Counted from the stretch's first letter, positions 30,675 through 40,522 are shown. The stretch: 64,000 bases of DNA from Limnobaculum allomyrinae (GCF_016649425.1 NZ_JADRCR010000008.1:1-64000), one strand, 5' to 3'. The notes: generated by a model from the sequence alone, not told the origin. Numbers and translations are program-made.

Positions 30675-31520
30675 ATGGACTACCCTATTCTTCATTCGTT
30701 ACGTCAACTGAGAAATTCTGCTGACAATAGCGATTCTGAACAAAAATACCTGCAGTTTGCTCGTGAATTTCATGATCAACGGGTATGGATATTGAATGAG
30801 AGTAGCCCTGCTCAGAAAGATCAAGGCCTGCTGAATGTTGGGCTTAATTATGTGGATGATGCGGAATTACCCTTCCTGTTTGCTTATCTGGGGAGTGAAC
30901 CCGGCGTTCCACCTGAATCGTTACCCGAGATTCACGATCCTGAAGCTGGGAGCTATATCGAAGTACGTGGTGTGACGCTGATGGGATTTTCACAGCAGCA
31001 GCGCATTGATGTTATTTTGATTAGTGATGCGGATAATTTTGAGCAGATTGATTATAAGCTTCTTGATTTTTTAACCATGAGTCTTCAACTGGAAGAGCAG
31101 GGTAATGAGCCATTACCAGCGGATTCCAGTCAGGGTATTCATATTAATGATATGCCGACCATATTTTCTAAAGCGTTATACCAGTATTGTGCAGAACACC
31201 GTGACATCCAATATTGCCGATTGGGTTTTGCCTCATTAGGTTTTGGCCAACGTTGGTCGCTCTTGATGCTATTAGACAGTGGTAATGGCAAAGCCAGCGA
31301 TGAACATTTGCATGATATTCAGGTATTGGCTACTCAATTGTTACCTGTTGGCATCGAGCTTACGCATTTATCTGCCAGTGATACTTCGACTCACAATATC
31401 GTGACAGGCATGGTTAACCAGCCGCCATTTTATAGTCATACTGATTCTCAAACGTGGTTTGCCAGATTAAAGCGACGATTTAATCCGCCATTACCATTAG
31501 CGATGAGATTTAGTGATTAA
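30675..31520 (+). CDS. SseB-like protein
   Basis: A 281-residue soluble protein at the place of sseB (after pepB, before yfhM). Resemblance to E. coli SseB (serine sensitivity enhancer) is weak but follows its plan: an N-terminal part with FHDQRVWILNES, a middle with LFAYLGSEPGVPPESLP, and a C-terminal SseB_C-like half ending PPFYSHTDSQTWFARLKRRFN. It has an excellent ribosome site (AGGAGG, eight bases before the ATG). No membrane segment. SseB has no firmly known reaction. Probably a diverged orthologue, but a separate paralogue is possible; sseA is absent from the window. Confidence 0.65.
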   Translation: MDYPILHSLRQLRNSADNSDSEQKYLQFAREFHDQRVWILNESSPAQKDQGLLNVGLNYVDDAELPFLFAYLGSEPGVPPESLPEIHDPEAGSYIEVRGVTLMGFSQQQRIDVILISDADNFEQIDYKLLDFLTMSLQLEEQGNEPLPADSSQGIHINDMPTIFSKALYQYCAEHRDIQYCRLGFASLGFGQRWSLLMLLDSGNGKASDEHLHDIQVLATQLLPVGIELTHLSASDTSTHNIVTGMVNQPPFYSHTDSQTWFARLKRRFNPPLPLAMRFSD

Positions 31521-31619
31521 TGAGTTTTAGGGTTATGCTTTACTAGTATAATATTTCTTCAGAATCATATTTATTTACGGCTAACTTACTTATCTACATT
31601 ATCTCAGAGAGAATCGCTT

Positions 31620-34600
31620 ATGCGTCAGGGAAATTCTGATTTTTGGAGGCTGAGGGGGCTACTTCTTGCCTCATGTCTTGGCTTCGCTTCTTTACCGCTC
31701 CATGCAGCACCGGAAACGCCACAAGCTACGCCAGCTGCAGAGCAGCAAGCGTCTCGTTATGCCGGTAAGTCCTTTACTATCCTTGATGCCTCTGAAGTTC
31801 AACTGGACGGTGCCAGCGCGATGGTGGTGACCTTTTCAATTCCACTGGCAGCGAATCAGAATTTTGCCTCTCTATTGAACCTGGTGGATGAAGCCAGCGG
31901 TAAAGTCGATGGCGCATGGGAAATGTCGGACAATATGATGGAGCTACGTCTTCGTCATCTGGAGCCTTCCCGTAAGCTGATTCTGACCGTTAATAAAAAC
32001 CTGAGTGGTGTTAACGGAATGAAACTGGACAAAGAGTTCCAGCAAAAGTTAACCACCCGTGATATTGAACCTTCTATTGGCTTTGCCAGCCGTGGTTCTC
32101 TGTTACCAAGTAAAGTGATTACCGGGCTTCCGGTTATTGCCCTGAACGTGAATAAAGTTGACGTTAACTTTTACCGCATTAAGCCGGAAATGCTTTCAGG
32201 CTTCCTGGCTGACTGGGAAGGAACGGGAGCAAAAAGCTATTGGGAATCTCAGGAATTTCTGAAAAAAGTCGATTTGGCTTATACCGGTCGTTTTGACTTA
32301 AGCCCACAGCGCAATACCCGTGAGCAAGTATTGCTACCGTTAAATAGCATTAAAGAGCTGCAACAGCCCGGTGTCTATCTGGCAATGATGCAGGAAGCGG
32401 GTGCTTATCAATACAGTAATCCGGTGACAATTTTCACCCTGAGTGATATTGGTATCTCTTTACACCGTTACCACGATCGTCTGGATGTGTTTACCCAGGC
32501 GCTGGAAGGTGGTGAGGGCGTTTCCGGGGTTAAAGTTGAGCTGTTTGACGAAAAAGGCAACTCACTGGCGCAAGCGAAAACTTCATCTGATGGCCACGCT
32601 CAACTGATAAAAGATGATAAAGCAAAAATTATGCTGGCCACTAAAGATGGGCAAACCAGCTTAATCGATCTGAGTAAAGCCGCGCTGGATCTGTCGGAAT
32701 TTGATATTGCCGGGCCAGAAGGCTTCGCAACGCAATTCTTCACCTTTGGCCCACGCGATTTATATCGCCCGGGCGAAACGCTGATTGTGAACGGTTTACT
32801 GCGCGATTCTGATGGTGCAGAGCTGCCTGACCAACCGGTAAAAGTGGATGTGCTTAAACCAGATAATCAGGTGACACGCAGCTTTGTCTGGCAGCCGAAA
32901 AAGAACGGCTTCTATCAGTTTATGTATGACATCCCTAATAATGCGGCAACGGGTGAATGGTCATTACGTATCAACTTAGGGGATAAACAGCCCCGTTTCT
33001 ATAAGTTTAAAGTAGAAGACTTCCTGCCTGAGCGCATGGCGCTGGAGCTGAAATCGGTTGAAGATGTACCGGTTTCTCCTTCTCAGGAAATAACCTTTGA
33101 TGTTACTGGCCGTTATTTATATGGTGCGCCAGCATCAGGTAATCGCCTGCAAGGGCAAATGTTCCTGCGTCCGGCTCGTGATGCGATAGCGAAATTACCA
33201 GGTTATGAATTTGGTTCGGTTCTGGACACCAATCTGAGCCGTTCACTCAATGAATTTGACCTGAAGTTAGATTCTGAAGGGTTAACCAGTGTAACGGTTC
33301 CGAGCGACTGGGCTGAAAGTAAGTCACCGATGAAGGTAATTATTCAGGCCAGCCTGATGGAATCCGGTGGTCGTCCTGTTACTCGTCGTGCCGAGCAGGC
33401 TATCTGGCCAGCCACTAATATGCCAGGTATCCGCCCGCTGTTTAACAAAAAAGAAGTTTACGATTACAAAACCAATAACTATAAACCTCAGTTTATGGTG
33501 GACTCTGACAGCTTAGCGGGTTTCGACATTGTTTATGCCAATGCTAAAGGTAACAAACTGTCGGCAGAAGGTCTGAATGTGCGTTTAGTTCGTGAGCGTC
33601 GTGATTATTACTGGGAATGGTCTTCCAGCGATGGTTGGAGCTCTCGTTACGATCAAAAAGATTTGATTATTAATCAGGAAACGATATCCATTGGTGCCGA
33701 TCAGGTGGCTAAAGTGAGTTATCCGGTGGAGTGGGGTTCTTATCGACTGGAAGTTGAAGACCCTCATAGTGGAATGGTGACCAGCCTGCGTTTCTGGGCA
33801 GGTTATAGCTGGCAGGATAATACCGATGGTACCGGTGCGTTACGTCCGGATCAGGTCAAATTGAAACTGGATAAGCCTGCTTACCGTCCGGGTGAGAAGG
33901 TGAATCTGCACGTTGAAGCACCAACGGCCGGTAAAGGCTATCTGATGCTGGAATCCAGCGATGGCCCTTTATGGTGGCAAGAGATTGAAGTGCCGGTTGG
34001 CGGAGCTAACTTTAACGTACCAATTAATGAAGATTGGAATCGCCACGATCTCTACCTGAGCGCGTTAGTGGTTCGTCCTGGTGATAAAAATATACAGGCT
34101 ACGCCAAAACGTGCTGTAGGGTTGCTGCATCTGCCGCTGGTGGATGAAAACCGTAAGATTACTCTGGCGCTGGATGCTCCGGAGCGTATGCGTCCTAATC
34201 AAACGCTGACGGTAAAAGTAAAAGCGTCTGTCAAAAATGGCGAGTTACCTAAATCAATCAACGTTCTGATGTCCGCAGTAGACAGCGGAGTATTGAACAT
34301 TACCAATTATGTTACCCCAGACCCTTACGAAGCTTTCTTTGGTCGTAAACGCTATAGCGTTGACCAGATGGATATTTATGGTCAGTTAATTGAAGGGAAA
34401 GGTAAAACTGCCAAGTTGAGCTTCGGTGGTGACGGTGAAGATGATGCTCTGGCTCGCGGTGGTAAAAAACCGGTTACCGTGGTGAAAATCGTTGCACAAC
34501 AGGCTATGCCAGTGGTGCTGAACGATAAGGGTGAAGGTGAAATTCAGATGCCGATCCCTGACTTTAACGGCGAACTCAGACTGATGGCTCAGGCCTGGAG

Positions 34601-36569
34601 TGATGAAGAGTTCGGCAGCGCAGAACGTAAAATGGTCGTTGCTGCACCGTTAATTGCGGAACTGTCTATGCCTCGCTTCATTGCCGGTGGTGACCGCAGT
34701 ATTCTGGCGCTGGATCTCAGTAATCTTACCGATGGTGAACAGTCTCTTAATGTGACCGTTGAAACCAAAGGTCTGGTGAAACAAACCGGTGCTGCACAGC
34801 AAACGGTTAAATTAACTAAAGGTCAGCGTAAGACGTTGAGCATTCCGGTTGAAGCATTAAATGGCTTTGGTCAGGGGGATGTTACCGTTCGGGTGAATGG
34901 CCTGGTATTACCGGGCGAGCCTTCAACGGCGTTTGAACGTCACTGGACGCTGGGCGTTCGTCCTGCAACTCCGGCGAAGACTAACAGCTATGCGATGACA
35001 CTGCGTGCCGGCGAAAGCTGGGCATTGCCACAAGATGCACTGCTGGGGCTATCCACTCCAACGGTGGAAGGCCAGATGTCATTAACCGCGGTACCGCCGT
35101 TAAATGTGGCTCAGCATATTCGTGAGCTGTTTGCCTATCCGTATGGCTGTCTGGAGCAAACCACCAGTGGATTGTATCCATCGCTGTATAGCAATCAGGC
35201 TCAACTGGCTGCATTAGGCATTAAGAGTGACAGTGATGATGTGCGTCGTCGCAATATTGATGTTGGTATTGAGCGCCTGTTAGGCATGCAGAAAGATAAT
35301 GGTAGCTTCTCTCTGTGGGAGCGTGAAGGCAGTGAAGAATATTGGTTAACGGCATACGTTACTGACTTCCTGGTTCGTGCCCGTGAGCAAGGTTATTCAG
35401 TACGTGAAGATGCGTTGAATAAAGCTAATCAGCGTCTGTTACGTTATCTGCAGGATCGCAATCAGATCGAACCTCAATATATTTCGAATGCTTCAGCGAC
35501 CAATGGCGCTAAGTTTAGCGTGCAGGCTTATGCCGGACTGGTACTGGCTCGTCAGCAACAGGCACCATTAGGGGCGTTACGGCAGCTGTATGAACGTCGT
35601 AGCGAGGCAATGTCTGGTTTACCACTGGTTCAGTTAGGCGTTGCTCTGCAATTGATGGGGGATATGCCAAAAGCCACTCAATTGATCCAGCAAGGGACCG
35701 CAATGGGTGGAGCTAACCGTAACACTTGGTTAGGCGACTATGGTAGTGACCTGCGCGATAATGCCTTGATTCTGGTGCTATTGAATGAGTACCACCTGTT
35801 ACCTCAGCAGCAGGATAGTGCATTAATGTCACTGTCAGATGCGCTGGTTTCCAACCGTTATCTGTCAACGCAAGAACGTAATGCGGTTTATCTGGCGGGG
35901 CGTGATTTACCTAAACGTGAATCAGCAGAATGGGAAGTGGAAGTCTCAGGTGTTGAAAGTAAAGACTATGAAGAAACCAAGTCAATTTCTTCCCTGTATG
36001 ATGCAACCCAACTGGCAAAAGGTATCAATCTGACTAACAGCGGTAGCGTAACGGTATATCCACGCATTGATATTACCGGTTATCCGTTGAAACAGCCGAC
36101 TCCAGTGAGTAATCGCCTGCATATTGAACGTAACTTCCTCAATCTGGATGGCTCTACCGCTTCACTTGATCACGTTAACAGTGGTCAGCTGTTAGTGGTG
36201 CATTTGAACCTGTGGGCCGACAATCAGGTGAATGATGCGCTGGTAGTCGATCTGTTACCTGCGGGTTTTGAACTGGAAAACCAAAATCTGGGTAGCAGTA
36301 GTGCCAGCCTGAGTGAAAGTGCCGGAGAATTGATGGCGCTACAAACCAAGATGCAAAGCGCTGAAATCAAGTATCAGGAATACCGTGATGACCGTTATGT
36401 TGCAGCGGTTAAAGTGGATGGCTCGAAGAGCAATCCAGTAACGTTGTTGTATCTGGTTCGTGCGGTAACACCGGGTACCTATAGTGTTCCTGCTCCGCAG
36501 GTAGAATCCATGTATAAGCCAGAGTGGCATGCGATTGGGGCGACGCCGGTGAGGTTGGAGATTAAATAG
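31620..36569 (+). CDS. yfhM: Bacterial alpha-2-macroglobulin (YfhM family)
   Basis: A 1649-residue periplasmic protease trap. The thioester motif C1177-L-E-Q1180 is intact (YPYGCLEQTTSGLYPS), and the chain is alignable by eye with E. coli YfhM over its length (for example FASRGSLLP, GPRDLYRPGE, RPNQTLTVKVKAS). Such proteins are thought to protect the periplasm when the envelope is breached, working with PbpC, the next gene. The N-terminus is ambiguous: LLASC at Cys19 fits a lipobox, but LPLHA-APE fits ordinary signal cleavage; the E. coli protein is a clear lipoprotein. Confidence 0.95.
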   Translation: MRQGNSDFWRLRGLLLASCLGFASLPLHAAPETPQATPAAEQQASRYAGKSFTILDASEVQLDGASAMVVTFSIPLAANQNFASLLNLVDEASGKVDGAWEMSDNMMELRLRHLEPSRKLILTVNKNLSGVNGMKLDKEFQQKLTTRDIEPSIGFASRGSLLPSKVITGLPVIALNVNKVDVNFYRIKPEMLSGFLADWEGTGAKSYWESQEFLKKVDLAYTGRFDLSPQRNTREQVLLPLNSIKELQQPGVYLAMMQEAGAYQYSNPVTIFTLSDIGISLHRYHDRLDVFTQALEGGEGVSGVKVELFDEKGNSLAQAKTSSDGHAQLIKDDKAKIMLATKDGQTSLIDLSKAALDLSEFDIAGPEGFATQFFTFGPRDLYRPGETLIVNGLLRDSDGAELPDQPVKVDVLKPDNQVTRSFVWQPKKNGFYQFMYDIPNNAATGEWSLRINLGDKQPRFYKFKVEDFLPERMALELKSVEDVPVSPSQEITFDVTGRYLYGAPASGNRLQGQMFLRPARDAIAKLPGYEFGSVLDTNLSRSLNEFDLKLDSEGLTSVTVPSDWAESKSPMKVIIQASLMESGGRPVTRRAEQAIWPATNMPGIRPLFNKKEVYDYKTNNYKPQFMVDSDSLAGFDIVYANAKGNKLSAEGLNVRLVRERRDYYWEWSSSDGWSSRYDQKDLIINQETISIGADQVAKVSYPVEWGSYRLEVEDPHSGMVTSLRFWAGYSWQDNTDGTGALRPDQVKLKLDKPAYRPGEKVNLHVEAPTAGKGYLMLESSDGPLWWQEIEVPVGGANFNVPINEDWNRHDLYLSALVVRPGDKNIQATPKRAVGLLHLPLVDENRKITLALDAPERMRPNQTLTVKVKASVKNGELPKSINVLMSAVDSGVLNITNYVTPDPYEAFFGRKRYSVDQMDIYGQLIEGKGKTAKLSFGGDGEDDALARGGKKPVTVVKIVAQQAMPVVLNDKGEGEIQMPIPDFNGELRLMAQAWSDEEFGSAERKMVVAAPLIAELSMPRFIAGGDRSILALDLSNLTDGEQSLNVTVETKGLVKQTGAAQQTVKLTKGQRKTLSIPVEALNGFGQGDVTVRVNGLVLPGEPSTAFERHWTLGVRPATPAKTNSYAMTLRAGESWALPQDALLGLSTPTVEGQMSLTAVPPLNVAQHIRELFAYPYGCLEQTTSGLYPSLYSNQAQLAALGIKSDSDDVRRRNIDVGIERLLGMQKDNGSFSLWEREGSEEYWLTAYVTDFLVRAREQGYSVREDALNKANQRLLRYLQDRNQIEPQYISNASATNGAKFSVQAYAGLVLARQQQAPLGALRQLYERRSEAMSGLPLVQLGVALQLMGDMPKATQLIQQGTAMGGANRNTWLGDYGSDLRDNALILVLLNEYHLLPQQQDSALMSLSDALVSNRYLSTQERNAVYLAGRDLPKRESAEWEVEVSGVESKDYEETKSISSLYDATQLAKGINLTNSGSVTVYPRIDITGYPLKQPTPVSNRLHIERNFLNLDGSTASLDHVNSGQLLVVHLNLWADNQVNDALVVDLLPAGFELENQNLGSSSASLSESAGELMALQTKMQSAEIKYQEYRDDRYVAAVKVDGSKSNPVTLLYLVRAVTPGTYSVPAPQVESMYKPEWHAIGATPVRLEIK

Positions 36570-36580
36570 TGGTGTAAATG

Positions 36581-36600
36581 GGGCGAGGAGCATCGCCCCT
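36581..36600 (+). terminator. Hairpin after yfhM
   Basis: GGGGCGA and TCGCCCC pair around a six-base loop 11 bases after the yfhM stop. There is no clean T run, so termination is uncertain and pbpC may be co-transcribed. Confidence 0.5.
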
Positions 36601-36629
36601 ATGCTTATTTAAATTGGCGTTAGAGAATA

Positions 36630-36771
36630 TTCCGGCCGTAAGGACATAGTGCCTATATTATTTTATGTGTGCGGCCGGAAGAGCATCTGTACTTTGCACT
36701 GGTGTGCGTCGGGCCTACCTTCCCTAGGGGCACTTCGTTGGCTTACGCCAAGTCGGCCCCAACGGAAAGGT
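36630..36771. repeat. Nested palindromic element between yfhM and pbpC
   Basis: TTCCGGCCG (36630-36638) and CGGCCGGAA (36672-36680) form one inverted repeat. Just downstream three arms nest: ACCTTCC with GGAAAGGT (36717-36723 / 36764-36771), GGGGC with GCCCC (36727-36731 / 36756-36760) and TTGGC with GCCAA (36738-36742 / 36747-36751). The GC-rich composition and symmetry look like an interspersed palindromic repeat rather than a gene; the short open frame through it has no family. Confidence 0.6.
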
Positions 36772-36856
36772 ATCCCTCCGTTTAACTCTGCTAATAATAT
36801 TGGTTTGATATTGTTGTCGTTGTCGAGCTAATTTCCGCTTTGTATGAGTAACTGAA

Positions 36857-39208
36857 TTGCGTAGTTTATTTTCCCGATTGTTCACATTTCGTTTTTGGCG
36901 CAGGCTAGTCGTTGTCGTGGTGGTATTGATTGCCGTTACGGCGTCGGGGCTGTGGCTGGCGGATAAGATTTGGCCTTTACCTGCGCCTGATGTACAAGTG
37001 GCGAAGGTGGTAGTGGCTGAGGATGGTTCCCCGCTGTGGCGGTTTGCCGATGCGGATGGGGTATGGCGCTATTCGGTTTCGCTGAATGAAGTGTCGCCTT
37101 ATTATCTGCAAGCCTTGCTGACCTATGAAGATCGCTGGTTTTATTCTCATCCGGGAATAAACCCGTTAGCCATTATGCGAGCGCTGTGGCAGAACCTGGC
37201 TAACCAGCGCATTGTCTCCGGTGGTAGTACACTTTCAATGCAGGTGGCTCGCCTGATTGAACCTCATGATAAAACATTCTTTGGCAAACTGCGGCAAGTG
37301 TTCCGCACTTTGCAGCTGGAATGGCATTACACCAAAGATCAGATACTGACGATATATATCAATCGTGCACCTTACGGCGGCACATTACAGGGTATTGGTG
37401 CCGCAAGCTGGGCCTATCTGGATAAACCTCCATCAGAGCTCACTCGTTCAGAAGCGGCTCTGTTGGCAGTATTACCACAGGCTCCCAGTCGTTTACGCCC
37501 CGATCGTTATCCTGAGCGAGCGCAAGCTGCCAGAGATAAAGTGCTCGATCGTCTTGAAGAATATGGCGTTTGGGATAAGGCGCAGGTAGACGATATTAAG
37601 CAAGAGAGTGTCTGGCTGGCAGAGCGTCAGGCTCCGCAACTGGCGCCATTACTTTCCCGACGTTTATTGGCAGAAAGCAGCACTGATGTGATTCATACCA
37701 CTATTGATGCCTCATTACAGCGGCGTCTTGAAGATATGGTCATGGGGTGGAAGAGTCAGTTACCCCCCAGTACTTCCATGGGGATTCTGGTGGTTGATCA
37801 CTCAACCATGTCAGTAAAAGCCTATATTGGTTCAGCGGATCTTAACGACCGTAGTCGATTCGGTCATGTGGATATGATTAGCGCGTGGCGTTCTCCCGGT
37901 TCAACGTTGAAGCCTTTTGCTTATGCGATGGCGCTGGATGATGGGCTGATCCATGCAGAATCTTTGTTACAGGATGTACCCCGTCAGTTTGGTGATTATC
38001 GTCCCGGAAACTTTGATACCGGGTTTAGCGGCCCGGTGAGCGCTTCCGATGCATTGGTTCGCTCACTCAATCTGCCGGCGGTTCAGGTTCTGGAAGCCTA
38101 TGGGCCAAAACGATTTACCGGCAATATGCGTAATGCGGGTATTGTTTTGCGTTTCCCGCTTAACAGCGATCCTAATCTATCTCTGATTCTGGGTGGAACC
38201 GGTATGCGGATGGATCAACTGGTTAGCGGTTACAGTGCATTTGTGCGGCAGGGCAAAGTTGCGGCATTACGTTATCGGCCGGAAGATCCACTGGTGGAAC
38301 GTCAGCTAGTTTCTCCCGGCGCGGCATGGATTGTTCGTCGGATTATGGCGGGAGAAGGGCGCCCGGTTCCTGATAGTCAGATTTCAGATATTACCCCGCT
38401 GGCATGGAAAACCGGTACCAGCTATGGCTATCGCGATGCCTGGACTATTGGAATGAACGGTGGCTATCTGATTGGTATTTGGGTAGGTCGCCCGGATGGT
38501 ACTCCGGTGGCAGGTCAGTTTGGATATGCAACCGCGGTGCCGATTTTGCATCAAATTAACCACTTGCTGATAAACCGTAACAACCAGTTAGCAAAAAATT
38601 GGCCGAAGGATCCGCGACCCTATTCTGTCAGTCGTGCAGTTATTTGCTGGCCTCAGGGACAAACTCTGGAAGCTGGTGATACTAACTGCCGCCAGCGTCG
38701 TCAGGCATGGATTCTGGATGGTACGATCCCGCCGACGCTGTCTTCCATCGGGCAGGATACGGGCATCGGTGGTTGGTTAAATCTGTGGGTTAATGCCGAA
38801 GGAAAACGAGTCGCTGCGGACTGTAGTGGTGCCATATCACGTCGAATTGCTTTATGGCCGATTGCATTAGAAACCTGGTTGCCGTCGTCAGAACGCCGAA
38901 TCAGTCGCTTGCCGGAGCGTGATACCGAGTGTCCACCTATCAGTTACGATGTCAGCCCCCCGTTGTTGATTTTGGGCTTAAAAGACGGGGCGATTCTTAA
39001 ACGTATTCCGGGAACACAATCTCTCGATCTGCGTCTGGATACTCAGGGAGGCCGGGGCAAACGCTGGTGGTTTATTAACGGTGAATCTTTGATGGAAACG
39101 GAAGAAGATAAACCAATGGTTCATACCCTGACGAATTCCGGTAAATATCAGATTAGCGTGTTGGATGAGAGTGGGCAGGTGAGTAGCGTGGGGTTTGTAT
39201 TAGAGTAA
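36857..39208 (+). CDS. pbpC: Penicillin-binding protein 1C
   Basis: A 783-residue class A penicillin-binding protein. One N-terminal membrane helix (residues 16-36) is followed by the GT51 transglycosylase domain (EDRWFYSHPG with Glu91; GGSTLSMQVARL), the transpeptidase domain with the S349-T-L-K box (RSPGSTLKPF) and KTGTSYGYRDAW, and a C-terminal BiPBP_C domain. The start must be the TTG at 36857, because a stop lies at 36845 and no ATG or GTG lies between. It is encoded after yfhM, its usual partner, 287 bases away. E. coli PbpC has 770 residues. Confidence 0.95.
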   Translation: MRSLFSRLFTFRFWRRLVVVVVVLIAVTASGLWLADKIWPLPAPDVQVAKVVVAEDGSPLWRFADADGVWRYSVSLNEVSPYYLQALLTYEDRWFYSHPGINPLAIMRALWQNLANQRIVSGGSTLSMQVARLIEPHDKTFFGKLRQVFRTLQLEWHYTKDQILTIYINRAPYGGTLQGIGAASWAYLDKPPSELTRSEAALLAVLPQAPSRLRPDRYPERAQAARDKVLDRLEEYGVWDKAQVDDIKQESVWLAERQAPQLAPLLSRRLLAESSTDVIHTTIDASLQRRLEDMVMGWKSQLPPSTSMGILVVDHSTMSVKAYIGSADLNDRSRFGHVDMISAWRSPGSTLKPFAYAMALDDGLIHAESLLQDVPRQFGDYRPGNFDTGFSGPVSASDALVRSLNLPAVQVLEAYGPKRFTGNMRNAGIVLRFPLNSDPNLSLILGGTGMRMDQLVSGYSAFVRQGKVAALRYRPEDPLVERQLVSPGAAWIVRRIMAGEGRPVPDSQISDITPLAWKTGTSYGYRDAWTIGMNGGYLIGIWVGRPDGTPVAGQFGYATAVPILHQINHLLINRNNQLAKNWPKDPRPYSVSRAVICWPQGQTLEAGDTNCRQRRQAWILDGTIPPTLSSIGQDTGIGGWLNLWVNAEGKRVAADCSGAISRRIALWPIALETWLPSSERRISRLPERDTECPPISYDVSPPLLILGLKDGAILKRIPGTQSLDLRLDTQGGRGKRWWFINGESLMETEEDKPMVHTLTNSGKYQISVLDESGQVSSVGFVLE

Positions 39209-39285
39209 TATTTATGTTCTTGACCTTATGTTTTTGATCTCTTTCAGAGCACTGGAATTCAGCTGACAACTGAATGAGGGTAGCA

Positions 39286-39441
39286 CGCCGAACATGGATG
39301 TTCGGCGAGGCACTGATTCGCCGGGAGCGAATCAGTGCCGGTGCGTAAGCCCGAATGAAGGCGGAGGGAAGTCGCGTAGCGACCTGGATTCGGGTGCGAA
39401 GGCGCGGAGGTGCAGGAGGCGTTCGCCTTAACGCCTCCTGC
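39286..39441. repeat. Four-hairpin element between pbpC and ndk
   Basis: Four consecutive stem-loops in 156 bases. H1: CGCCGAAC/GTTCGGCG (39286-39307). H2: a perfect 13-base stem GGCACTGATTCGC with GCGAATCAGTGCC (39309-39339). H3: outer CCCGAAT/ATTCGGG (39350-39356 / 39388-39394) around inner GTCGC/GCGAC (39371-39383). H4: a perfect 12-base stem GCAGGAGGCGTT with AACGCCTCCTGC (39412-39441). The block is GC-rich inside an AT-rich gap. It codes for no recognisable protein. A mobile palindromic mosaic or a structured RNA are both possible. Confidence 0.75.
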
Positions 39442-39751
39442 TCGGCCACTTGCACATTTGCTAATTTAGACTCTGTACTGTTAGTGGACGAAATTTCCTC
39501 GATACTAAATTCATCGTATTTTGCTTTAAAATTGCACCTCAAGTCTCAATCTGCCGTTATTCTGCGCTAAAAATGCGGTATACATCCAAAAATGTGTACT
39601 AACTTCGGTTTATTTTAAAAAAATGTTACATCCGAGATAGGCAAGCCTGATATCTGCTCGTATAATCAGCCGCGAATTACGTCTGGCTACAATGATTTAC
39701 CCTACAAATTAAAATATATATAGAACAGTTATCAGTAACCCCGAGGTGAAT
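39442..39751. other. AT-rich gap before ndk
   Basis: About 300 bases with no supported gene. It should hold the ndk promoter, but no -35/-10 pair stands out. GAGG at 39743-39746 is the ndk ribosome site. Confidence 0.5.
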
Positions 39752-40183
39752 ATGTCTATCGAACGTACTTTTTCCATCCTTAAACCCAATGCCGTTGCTA
39801 AAAATGCAATTGGCTCTATCTATTCGCGTTTTGAAAATGCAGGATTCACCATTGTTGCTGCAAAAATGCTACACCTGACCAGAGAGCAGGCGGCAGGTTT
39901 TTACGCGGAACATGATGGAAAGCCGTTCTTCAATGGTCTGCTGGATTTTATGACCTCTGGCCCGGTAGTTGTGCAAGTTCTGGAAAGTGAAAATGCGGTT
40001 CAGCGTTATCGCGATCTGATGGGGGCGACTAACCCCGCCAACGCATTGGCTGGAACGTTACGCGCTGATTATGCGGATAGCATGACTGAAAATGCAGTTC
40101 ATGGTTCTGATTCTACAGCATCAGCTGCGCGTGAAATTGCTTATTTCTTCAGTGATGACGAGGTTTGTCCTCGCACTCGTTAA
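39752..40183 (+). CDS. ndk: Nucleoside diphosphate kinase
   Basis: A 143-residue cytosolic enzyme that passes the gamma-phosphate of ATP to nucleoside diphosphates through a phospho-histidine. The active-site signature NAVHGSDS carries that His near residue 117. The ATG at 39752 is chosen ([15 protein letters not shown]); GTG 39746 overlaps the GAGG ribosome site. Close to E. coli Ndk throughout. Confidence 0.97.
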   Translation: MSIERTFSILKPNAVAKNAIGSIYSRFENAGFTIVAAKMLHLTREQAAGFYAEHDGKPFFNGLLDFMTSGPVVVQVLESENAVQRYRDLMGATNPANALAGTLRADYADSMTENAVHGSDSTASAAREIAYFFSDDEVCPRTR

Positions 40184-40205
40184 TCTGAACGACTTAATGA
40201 TAAAA

Positions 40206-40232
40206 GCCAGTGAGTTAACCCACTGGCCTTTT
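40206..40232 (+). terminator. Rho-independent terminator of ndk
   Basis: GCCAGTG pairs with CACTGGC around GTTAAC-containing loop bases, then CTTTT. A run of A precedes it. Confidence 0.8.
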
Positions 40233-40522
40233 ACTGGTTTCAGGTCTGTTTCAGCGGTAAATAAGTGTATCAGTTAATGACAAAATTACCGTGGCGATAT
40301 TAAAACTTCTTTAATATCAAACAGTATTTTTAAGCTAATCAGGTTATGACTGGATATTCATTTTTAACTATAAGGATGTGCATAGAAACGTTTCACTAAA
40401 AGCAGTACAATGCTCCCCGCATCATGCCCTGTAAGTAAAATATTGCAGGGGTAATTTTAATACCCTTTACATTCTCTAGATTTTCTAGCGCCATAAAGTG
40501 TAATAACGAGGCCTTCAATACC
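40233..40522. other. Gap between ndk terminator and rlmN
   Basis: AT-rich. Near its end CCCTG (40427-40431) can pair with CAGGG (40446-40450), and GGG(G)T (40448-40452) can instead pair with ACCC (40462-40465); the two cannot form together. No gene is visible. Confidence 0.5.

Noticed and set aside
36649-36831. Short open frame of 60 codons inside the palindromic element before pbpC
   Set aside because: Its codons are dictated by the nested inverted repeats and it has no ribosome site; better explained as part of a repeat.
39153-39542. Reverse-strand open frame of 129 codons across the pbpC end and four-hairpin element
   Set aside because: It overlaps the end of pbpC and is Arg/Pro-rich because of the GC hairpins; no family resemblance.
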